From contig NZ_JAKWBK010000001.1 of NCBI RefSeq assembly GCF_022512515.1, positions 3,038,001 through 3,102,000 on the forward strand: a stretch of 64,000 nt of DNA, written 5' to 3'. Below, in pieces: positions 53,288 through 61,105 of the stretch. Positions within the stretch are counted from its first letter, which is position 1, and each line of letters opens with the position of its first letter. Under the pieces are notes generated by a model. The model worked only from the letters and a program-made list of their open reading frames with translations. It ran no database searches and had not been told where the DNA came from. Origin of the DNA: Paraniabella hibiscisoli (GTDB lineage Bacteria; Bacteroidota; Bacteroidia; Chitinophagales; Chitinophagaceae). Made by a program: the position numbers and the translations under genes.

Positions 53288-54297
53288 ATGAAAAAAATAA
53301 CAGTCCTTGCATTTTTTGTATTAAATGTTTTTACGCTTTTGGGGCAGGAGTTCTCTTCTCCTACCCGTACAGAAATCAAGCATGATGCAAGTGAGCAAGC
53401 TTCGAAATCAGGTTTCTTTCAAACGGCACATCCTGCCAATTTTCCCACAGGGGCCAATGGATGGTGGCATTTATTGGATGTAAGGCATGATAACCCGCAA
53501 AATAACTATGCGATGCAATTTTCGGGTAGTTTTTTTGACCAGGAGCTATATTTCCGTAAAATAAACAATAATGCAACAGAACCCTGGCAAAAAGTATTAA
53601 TGGCTAACGCCAACGGAAACCTGGGTGTTGGTGTCGTAATGCCAACTTCTAAACTTACAGTTAACGGGGAGAGAACAACAGGGCGATCGAAATTGTTGGA
53701 GGGAACTATTATGGGAGCGGCGCCAGTTATAGTTTCCCCGCTTTAAGCTTCTATTCTACCATAAACGCTGTGAGATCTGCCGTCCCTACTTCAGAGATAC
53801 GATTTGTGGACCGGCCGGGAACTTTTGGTTATCCTGAAAATGTAAGGGCATCAGATATTGAGTTTTATACAGTTAAAAGTTGGGATGGAAATGTATATAC
53901 ACATGTTCCAAGCCTTACAATGACTATCAAATCTAACCAGGACGGAGGCTATGTTGGTATTGGAACGGCTGTTCCAAAAGAAAAGCTATCTGTAAATGGT
54001 AAAATCCGGGCACACGAAATAAAAGTGGAGCAAAACAACTGGCCAGACTATGTATTCAAACCAGCATATCAGCTAATGCCAATCAGTAAGCTGGAAGAAT
54101 ATATAAAGATACACAGCCATTTACCCGGTATACCCTCGGCGCATCAAGTGAAGGAAAATGGTATCGCGTTGGGAGAAAATCAGGCTGCTTTATTGAAAAA
54201 GATCGAAGAACAGGCTTTGTATATTATACAACAGGAGAAAAAGATGACTTCACTTGAGAAGCGCATAGAAAAATTGGAGAAGCTAATTAACAATTAA
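53288..54297 (+). CDS. fibre-like exported protein 5 (frameshifted)
   Basis: 336 residues after one base is added near 53670. Signal MKKITVLAFFVLNVFTLLGQ. A tryptophan-rich N-terminal region (GANGWWHLLDVRHDNPQNNY, NNATEPWQKVLMANANGN) resembles short segments of phage tail-fibre proteins. Then come LGVGVVMPTSKLTVNG, YVGIGTAVPKEKLSVNGKIR and the shared module WPDYVFKPAYQLMPISKLEE, HLPGIPSAHQVKENGIALGE, ALLKKIEEQALYIIQQEKKM, ending in a coiled coil. Confidence 0.78.
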
Positions 54298-54307
54298 ACA
54301 ATACCGT

Positions 54308-55252
54308 ATGAAGACCCTTTTATTTTTTACATTTTTATTGATTAAGTCCTTTTCAGGTTTTGCTCAAAGCAATGACAAATATGAAACATCGGTTACTTTT
54401 CCTGGCACTTACCAGGTAGGTGATTATGTGGAATTTGTACAGACATCGCCCATAGATGCAGGGGCTTCGGGGTATTATGAAGTGTCTATAAGCTACACCA
54501 GGAGTGGTATTGCGGCGGCGGCTACTTATATAGCTTCAGTTTCTCACGCTAACTATAATAAATGGAGAGAAGCGGGTATGGTTAACTCCAATGGTTATGT
54601 TGTTGCAGAGCAGAGAAGCTTTACCATAGACTGCAACGGGTCTTCCAGCCGGTTTCGCATAAGAGCTATTGCTACCTATGGTTATTATAACACGGAAGGT
54701 ATAACCGTAAATATTAAAGTCCGTTCCATTAATTTTAATACTGGCTGGACTGCATTAAATAATGCGGGTAATGATATTTCGGTAACCCAGCTACACCCGA
54801 TGACCAATGAATGGAGCTTATATACGGGCAATTTGGGCCTTGAAACATCGGCTCATATTGCGTTCCACGCAAAGAGCAATGGTAATGTTGGAATAGGCAC
54901 CAGGAATCCAATGGAAAAACTATCTGTGAATGGCAAGATCCGCGCAAAAGAAATTAAAGTAGAAACAGCTGAAAATACCTGGCCAGACTATGTATTTATA
55001 AAAGAATATAAGCTGCCTACTCTTGCTGATGTCGAGAAGCATATCAAAGAAAAAGGGCATCTACCTGAAGTGCCTTCAGCTTCGGAAGTGAGTGAGCATG
55101 AGCATGGGCTGGAGCTGGGAAATAACCAGGCTTTGTTATTGAAGAAGATTGAAGAGCTGACTTTGTATATGATTGACATGAAGAAAACGGTAGATGTGTT
55201 GATTAAAGAGAATAAAGAGCAGGCCAGGCAAATAGAGCAATTGAAAAAATAA
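54308..55252 (+). CDS. fibre-like exported protein 6
   Basis: 314 residues, intact. Signal MKTLLFFTFLLIKSFSGFAQ. The N-terminal domain is a beta-sandwich-like region (YYEVSISYTRSGIAAAATYI, SSRFRIRAIATYGYYNTEGI) not shared with neighbours. Then NGNVGIGTRNPMEKLSVNGK and the shared module WPDYVFIKEYKLPTLADVEK, HLPEVPSASEVSEHEHGLEL, ALLLKKIEELTLYMIDMKKT, plus a coiled coil to the end. Confidence 0.82.
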   Translation: MKTLLFFTFLLIKSFSGFAQSNDKYETSVTFPGTYQVGDYVEFVQTSPIDAGASGYYEVSISYTRSGIAAAATYIASVSHANYNKWREAGMVNSNGYVVAEQRSFTIDCNGSSSRFRIRAIATYGYYNTEGITVNIKVRSINFNTGWTALNNAGNDISVTQLHPMTNEWSLYTGNLGLETSAHIAFHAKSNGNVGIGTRNPMEKLSVNGKIRAKEIKVETAENTWPDYVFIKEYKLPTLADVEKHIKEKGHLPEVPSASEVSEHEHGLELGNNQALLLKKIEELTLYMIDMKKTVDVLIKENKEQARQIEQLKK

Positions 55253-55263
55253 AAATCCAAAAA

Positions 55264-56192
55264 ATGTTTATGAGAAAGCTAATTATGATAACAGCATGTT
55301 TGCTGGCTGTACTCTATGTAATGGGCCAGTCTTCCGGCTCAATTACAGTGGGTGGTGACCTCGATAAATTTTACCCTGTCACTTTTAATGATGGAGGATG
55401 GGATAATCATGTGCCTACCAAATTGATAATCGGGAGGTCGAATGTGCATGAAAATGAAACATGGAGAGGTAGTTTAATGGCAGAGTTTTCGTTTCACACT
55501 TATTCCGTAGGACACACGTCTAATTTTATAGACGTGATGATTAAGAATGATGTGTTTTCATGGACTGAAAACACCATGAAAAAATTCATAGCCGGATGGG
55601 TTGATCCCACAGACGGGCCCAGCCCAAGAGTTATTATTATTTGGCTAAGAGGAGGAGGCATTACTTATCATTATTCTTCGAATTTTACTGTAGGTCCGGT
55701 TATTTACGACGGCATTCAAAATGCCTTGCCGCTTACCGGCCATGGTTTAGGTACTTATAATTATAAAACCCAGGCAGACCGTTATGTGAATTCTCTGGGA
55801 TATACCTGGGGTACTATTCATAACTTCTTAGGTAATGTGGGAATAGATGTGGCAGCCCCCACGGAGAAGCTCGAAGTGAATGGAAAGATACGCGCTAAGG
55901 AAATAAAGGTAGAAGCTAACAATGGCACTAATTGGCCCGACTATGTATTTACAAAAGAATATCAACTCCCCAGTCTGGCTGATGTAGAAAAGCATATCAA
56001 GGAGAAGGGGCATTTGCCCGAAGTGCCTTCCGCCGCGGACGTGACTAAGAATGGACTGGAATTAGGAAATAACCAGGCTTTGTTATTGAAGAAAATTGAG
56101 GAATTAACATTGCACCTCATTCAAATGGAAAAAGAAACAACGAGCAGGATAAAGAAATAGAACGTTTGAAAATAAAACTACAATCTAAATAA
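55264..56192 (+). CDS. fibre-like exported protein 7 (frameshifted near end)
   Basis: 309 residues after adding one A near 56131-56133, giving the tail KIKLQSK. Signal within MFMRKLIMITACLLAVLYVM; an ATG six bases downstream is an alternative start. N-terminal domain (SGSITVGGDLDKFYPVTFND, FIDVMIKNDVFSWTENTMKK) of a third type. Then LGNVGIDVAAPTEKLEVNGK and the shared module WPDYVFTKEYQLPSLADVEK, HLPEVPSAADVTKNGLELGN, ALLLKKIEELTLHLIQMEKE. DNA at 55933-55997 matches 51983-52047 of gene 3 with one difference. Confidence 0.8.
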
Positions 56193-56194
56193 GT

Positions 56195-57133
56195 ATGAAG
56201 AAGCAAATTGTAGCAGCCTTTTTATTGCTTGGTGTTATTGTGTGCCAGGCGCAGACCAGCATTTACGAGAGCAATGGTAACGTGGGGATCGGAACAAGTA
56301 CCCCGTTGGCGAAACTAGATGTTTTGGGTGGGATAGATATGGCACCTTCTTACCCTATCCGATTGGTTAGAGGCGATGGAAATCATGGTCTTCGGTATAA
56401 GGCTCAGTATGACGCAACAACTACATTAGATGGTCCTTTTTTATTTGGTTTTTATGGCGGAAGTCTTGGCATAAAACAAGGAGAAATTGAACAACACTTT
56501 ATCAACTGGAATTCGGTTGGTAATGTGGGCATTGGTACCGTTAATCCCGAAAATGCCGAAGGCTGGCATAAAGTGCTTGAGGTTAAGTCTGCAAACAATG
56601 CTAAGTCACTTGTTTCGAGTGAAAATGTCATCTCTGGTTTATGGTCACATGAATGGGGTTTCTACGGTGCTCCTGCCGGAGGTATTTCGGGTACTTATAC
56701 CAATCATCCTTTTAGCTTTATGACCAACAAAATAAGCCGTATGACGATCACTAATGATGGTCGTGTAGGGATCGGAACCAGCGCTCCGCCATCGAATTAC
56801 AAATTGGCTGTAGCCGGTAATATAATTGCGGAGCAGGTAAGGGTTCAACTTCAATCGTCCGGCTGGCCCGATTATGTTTTTAAACCAGGTTATAAGCTGA
56901 TGCCGATTAAGGATATAGAAACTTTTATTGAGCAAAAAGGCCACCTCCCCGAAGTGCCATCGGCAGAACAGGTAGGTAGGGAAGGCGTGGAGCTGGGTAG
57001 TAACCAGGCTTTGCTACTCAAAAAGATTGAGGAAATGACCCTGCATCTCATTAGTATTCATAAACGGGTAGAAAGTCTGGAAGAGGAAAATCTGTTGTTA
57101 AAAAAACGCCTCGAAAAGTCTGCAGTACAATAA
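56195..57133 (+). CDS. fibre-like exported protein 8
   Basis: 312 residues, intact; starts 2 bp after gene 7. Signal MKKQIVAAFLLLGVIVCQAQ. It consists almost entirely of NVGIGT units: ESNGNVGIGTSTPLAKLDVL, SVGNVGIGTVNPENAEGWHK, DGRVGIGTSAPPSNYKLAVA. Then the shared module WPDYVFKPGYKLMPIKDIET, HLPEVPSAEQVGREGVELGS, ALLLKKIEEMTLHLISIHKR and a coiled coil (ESLEEENLLLKKRLEK). It directly precedes the GspG-like gene on the same strand. Confidence 0.82.
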   Translation: MKKQIVAAFLLLGVIVCQAQTSIYESNGNVGIGTSTPLAKLDVLGGIDMAPSYPIRLVRGDGNHGLRYKAQYDATTTLDGPFLFGFYGGSLGIKQGEIEQHFINWNSVGNVGIGTVNPENAEGWHKVLEVKSANNAKSLVSSENVISGLWSHEWGFYGAPAGGISGTYTNHPFSFMTNKISRMTITNDGRVGIGTSAPPSNYKLAVAGNIIAEQVRVQLQSSGWPDYVFKPGYKLMPIKDIETFIEQKGHLPEVPSAEQVGREGVELGSNQALLLKKIEEMTLHLISIHKRVESLEEENLLLKKRLEKSAVQ

Positions 57134-57166
57134 ACAACCGTATTTTTGTTAAGTAACCTACAAGTA

Positions 57167-57595
57167 TTGCGCACAAGATCAATTATAAAAACAAAATTCA
57201 AAACCAGGCTGGCCGGGTTTACACTAACCGAGGTATTGGTGGTGCTGATCATTATCGGTATACTGGTTTTGCTGGCCTTACCCAGTTTAATGCCGCTCAT
57301 TTCCAAAGCCAAAAGCACGGAGGCTAAGCTGCAACTGCAGCACGTATATACATTGGAACGTTCGTACTTTTTTGAGAACTCCACCTATACCAACGAGTTG
57401 CCGTCTATTTCTTTCGAGCAGCAGTTATTGACTACCCAGGGCGGACAGGCAAATTATAAGATCGAGATCATTGAGGCTTCTCCCAAAGGATTCAGGGCCA
57501 GGGCTACCGCAGTAACTGATTTCGACGGAGACGGTGTTTTCAATCAATGGGAAATAGACCAGAACAAAAAACTAACCGAAACGGTACCGGACTAA
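57167..57595 (+). CDS. major pseudopilin (GspG-like)
   Basis: About 142 residues. The class III prepilin signature is textbook: a basic leader (KTKFKTRLAG), cleavage before FTLTEVLVVLIIIGILVLLA with Glu at +5, and an amphipathic helix running into ISKAKSTEAKLQLQHVYTLE. DFDGDGVFNQWEID near the C terminus resembles the Ca-binding loop of GspG. No ATG precedes the leader in frame; TTG at 57167 (or 57146) is the probable start. Followed by the peptidase and GspE genes. Confidence 0.85.
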   Translation: MRTRSIIKTKFKTRLAGFTLTEVLVVLIIIGILVLLALPSLMPLISKAKSTEAKLQLQHVYTLERSYFFENSTYTNELPSISFEQQLLTTQGGQANYKIEIIEASPKGFRARATAVTDFDGDGVFNQWEIDQNKKLTETVPD

Positions 57596-57637
57596 TCTGG
57601 AAAAGAACCGGGTTGTCCCTGCGGAAGGAACGTCCTG

Positions 57638-58174
57638 GTGAGCTTGACGAACCATAACTGTAATATTTTTGCGTTAATACAGCCCTTTCTTACTTTGATA
57701 ACTGTAATAATCTCTATAATCTTATTGGCCATTGCTTATACCGATTTTAAAGAACGGTCTGTTCCGGTATATCTATTAGTTGCATTATTGGGTATTTGCA
57801 TAATGGATACTGCTTTGCAAATAGATGTAACCACTGCTTTGTGGCAACTGGCTGTTAACACGGGCTTGATCCTACTGTTGTTAAGTACTTTGTTGGTCTA
57901 CTACCGGTTCAAACAAGGCAGTTTTAAAGAAGTGATCAATCAAAAGCTGGGTATGGGAGATGTGGTATTCTGGATCGCCATTACACCTTTATTTTCTCTG
58001 TTTAATTTCATACTGTTTTTTATTGCATCTCTGCTGATTGTGCTAATAATTATGTTGATCCGGGTAGCTTATAAGAAGCCTGTAACGCTGATTCCCCTCG
58101 CTGGCTACCAGGCACTGGTGTTGGTGGCAATCATTCTTTCGAACCTGCTTTTTTCAATCATCCTTTTTCCATAG
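57638..58174 (+). CDS. minimal type IV prepilin peptidase (A24 family)
   Basis: 178 residues, all membrane segments. The two catalytic aspartates of A24 peptidases are visible in AIAYTDFKERSVPVYLL and INQKLGMGDVVFW. The N-terminal methylase domain with CxxC pairs found in PilD is missing, so this is the short form that cleaves but probably does not N-methylate. Start appears to be GTG at 57638. It lies between pseudopilin and GspE, its expected substrate and partner. Confidence 0.85.
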   Translation: MSLTNHNCNIFALIQPFLTLITVIISIILLAIAYTDFKERSVPVYLLVALLGICIMDTALQIDVTTALWQLAVNTGLILLLLSTLLVYYRFKQGSFKEVINQKLGMGDVVFWIAITPLFSLFNFILFFIASLLIVLIIMLIRVAYKKPVTLIPLAGYQALVLVAIILSNLLFSIILFP

Positions 58175-58224
58175 ATTTACTTTCGTTTTACTCAAACCCG
58201 TAAATAGCTTAGCGCAATAACCTC

Positions 58225-59648
58225 ATGAATATAGAAGCTACTCATCATAAACTGATCACCGCTGAACTGGCCTGGCGTTATCGTATAGCTTACCTGAAGC
58301 AGCAAAACGGAATCATTTACCTGCATGCAGCTTCGAATACCGACCCCGCTCAGTTAAAACAATACCAGGAAGAGCTGTCTTTGATAACAGGCCATCCCAT
58401 AGCATTCGACCTGGTAGAAGAGGACTTGTTATTGCAAATAATGGAGCAGCAATATGCCAGGCGGGATAGTGCAGATGAGCGCTTACAGCACAACTATTAT
58501 GAAGGCAATCCCGATCATTTTTTAGATGACCTGATTGCCGAAGCCAAGTTTTTAAAGAGCAGTGATATTCATATCGAAACTTATGAAACGGATTGCCGGG
58601 TGCGGATAAGGGTAGATGGTTTACTGGTGCTGCGCTACCTCATCGAGAAGAAGCTGTATCCTTCGCTGATCAATAAAATAAAGATCGCCGCCAACCTCGA
58701 CATTGCCGAGAAAAGATTACCACAGGATGGGCGCATTTTCTTCAATAAGGGAGCTGATAAATTTGATATTCGTGTTTCCATTGTTCCCGCCTTGTATGGA
58801 GAAAAAGTGGTGCTCAGGTTATTAAGTAATGATGCAACGGATATTAAACTGGAGAACCTCGGCTTTTCAGAAAACGACCTGTATAATTACCTGGAAGGCT
58901 TGAAAAAGCCTTATGGTATTATACTCATCAGTGGTCCTACCGGCTCTGGTAAAACCACCACCTTGTATGCCACTTTAAAGCGGCTGAACCTCTCTACCAA
59001 AAATATTCTCACCATTGAAGATCCCATTGAGTATACCTTACAGGGTATTAACCAGGTACAGGTACGCGATAATATCGGGTTGACTTTTGCCAAGGCCTTA
59101 AGAACCTTTTTAAGGCAGGATCCGGATATTATTATGTTGGGTGAGATACGCGATGCGGAAACCGCTAATATGGCCATACGCGCGGCTTTAACGGGCCATT
59201 TGGTATTATCCACCATACATACCAATTCGGCCTGGGGCACTATTTCCCGCTTAACGGATATGGGCATTCCGTCCTTCCTTATCGCCAGTACATTGAACAC
59301 TTCGGTAGCACAGCGCCTGGTGCGGTTACTATGTCCGGATTGTAAGAAACAGGTGCCTTTTGATAGCTCCCTGTTTCCGCGTAAATACACACCACCAGAA
59401 GTAGTGGAAATGCATTATATACCGGTTGGTTGTTCTCACTGTTACAACACCGGTTATCGCAAACGCAAAGCCATTTATGAAGTACTGCCGATAGACGAAG
59501 ACCTGGCGGATGAAGTAAAAAAGGAAGCTCTAAAGTAGATGAGCTGCTAAAGGAAAAGGACATTCAAACCCTTGCCGGCAATGCGTTCCGGCTATTTAAA
59601 ACCGGGCAGACTTCGATAGAAGAAGTGTATTCGATGTTGTTGGGGTAA
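58225..59648 (+). CDS. type II secretion/type IV pilus assembly ATPase (GspE/PilB-like, frameshifted at end)
   Basis: 474 residues after adding one A near 59518-59523. Cytoplasmic hexameric ATPase powering pseudopilus assembly. N-terminal GspE-N domain, then FLKSSDIHIETYETDCRVRI, Walker A ISGPTGSGKTTTLYATLKR, the Asp box LTIEDPIEYTLQGINQVQV, Walker B DPDIIMLGEIRDAETANMAI, the His box TGHLVLSTIHTN, and a four-Cys zinc motif (CPDCKK, CSHCYNTGYRKRK). The tail in the other frame (SIEEVYSMLLG) completes the family C terminus. Confidence 0.93.
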
Positions 59649-59919
59649 ATTTTGTCAAAAAATATTTTGTGAATAATATACAAACCTTAATTTTGTTAAG
59701 CGAAGAATAACCTGAATGAAATGAACTATGATAAAGACTAATTGCGTTGAACGGCTAACTATCAAAAGTGATTTTCAAATAATATTTAAGGATAGGAATA
59801 GTGAGATAAAATGCTGAACGGACCTCTGAGTTTACTATTTTGTCATTGAGAAAATAAAATTGACTGATTTTACACGCTAAAGATATTTCCGCTATGTGCG
59901 GAGTGTCAAAATTTTAAAC

Positions 59920-60468
59920 ATGCTTATGAAATGGCTGACTAAGAAGATGGTTATTGGCGTACTCGCCGTGGTTATTTTGATAATGGTTGGGTGGCTGTGT
60001 TTTCGCAGCTCTAAAATCGCCTATATCGATTCAGCAAAGTTAATGACGGGGTATAACGCCATGGTAAATGCCCGTAAGGAATACGATAGTAAGGGTAAAA
60101 CCTGGCAGGCTAATATTGACTCTTTGACGAAAGATGTGCAGGGAGCTATCACCACTTATGAAAAAACAATGGCCTTAGGCACTGATAAAGAAAAACAATT
60201 GGCGAAAGACCTTATTAATACCAAACAGAGACAGTTACAGGATTACCAGGCGGCCATTCGTAAAAATGCGGGCGAAGAAGAACAACGTTTAACCCAGAAT
60301 GTATTAACCACGGTGAATAGCTTTTTACAGCGATATGGCAAAAAGCATGGTTATAAAATGATACTGGTGGCAGCTAACGGAAATATTGCTTACGCAGATG
60401 CCGACCTGGATATTACAGATAAAGTAGTAGAGGAGTTAAACAAGGAGTATGCGGTACCTGCAAAATAG
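59920..60468 (+). CDS. membrane-anchored Skp/OmpH-like protein
   Basis: About 182 residues from MLMKWLTKKMVIGVLAVVIL, a single N-terminal membrane helix with no cleavage site. Then the OmpH/Skp pattern: SKIAYIDSAKLMTGYNAMVN, a long coiled coil (about residues 50-130) and KKHGYKMILVAANGNIAYAD, with LDITDKVVEELNKEY at the end. Skp-like proteins hold unfolded outer-membrane or exported clients in the periplasm. The position before a large exported protein suggests a dedicated chaperone, which is inference. Confidence 0.8.
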   Translation: MLMKWLTKKMVIGVLAVVILIMVGWLCFRSSKIAYIDSAKLMTGYNAMVNARKEYDSKGKTWQANIDSLTKDVQGAITTYEKTMALGTDKEKQLAKDLINTKQRQLQDYQAAIRKNAGEEEQRLTQNVLTTVNSFLQRYGKKHGYKMILVAANGNIAYADADLDITDKVVEELNKEYAVPAK

Positions 60469-61059
60469 TATCGGAATATTGATTGTTGCTGCATTTCTTT
60501 TGTTATACAGTTGCGGTATTACTAAAAAAGGAAGTCTCAGTAAAGAGGAATTGCTGGAATATGTCAATGATCCTGATAATGGCTTAACGAAAGAGCAGGA
60601 GGCGAATGGTGTAAAAGTAAAACTATCTTTTTACCCTTCTTCTTTGCTGGTAGCCCAGGAGCAAGCGGATACTATACCCATCGAAAAGTTAAAGGCCAGG
60701 TATGGAGGGCATTATTATTTTAAGGCCAGGTTTAGTAAGGATGGCAAGGAAGCCATAAGGCAATTGGGTGACTTTGGTAAGTATAGCGAAATGGTGCAGG
60801 TGCTGGCTTTTCGTATGAACGATTATGTAAATCTTACTACCAGTAGTAAAGATACTTTGTCGATGGCAGATTATTTTTTCGATCAAACCTACGGAATGAG
60901 CGATGGTAATAACCTCATGTTAGTATTCAGCAAGGATCAAATAAAAAATGCAAATATGTTCGATATCAATATAGCGGAGTGTGGTTTTGGAACAGGGGCA
61001 TTAAAATTTTCTTTAAAAAGGAAGACTTGGAACAGCTGCCTGAGTTGAGGGATAATTAA
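60449..61059 (+). CDS. lipoprotein of unknown function (frameshifted near end)
   Basis: 203 residues after adding one base near 61011-61018, giving the tail KEDLEQLPELRDN. Signal MRYLQNSIGILIVAAFLLLY with a lipobox ending in SC. The mature part (GVKVKLSFYPSSLLVAQEQA, MADYFFDQTYGMSDGNNLML) has no recognised domain. The start overlaps the Skp-like gene by 20 bp, so they are translationally linked; the RHS-type gene begins 46 bp downstream. Confidence 0.75.
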
Positions 61060-61105
61060 TAACCGATTAAAGACCGATAAGGCTAACATAACTAACCGTT
61101 TTACT

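Noticed and set aside
46958-57133. Prophage with tail-fibre genes
   Set aside because: The NVGIGT proteins resemble phage fibres, but there are no capsid, terminase, portal, integrase or lysis genes, each has a signal peptide, and the neighbours are secretion genes.
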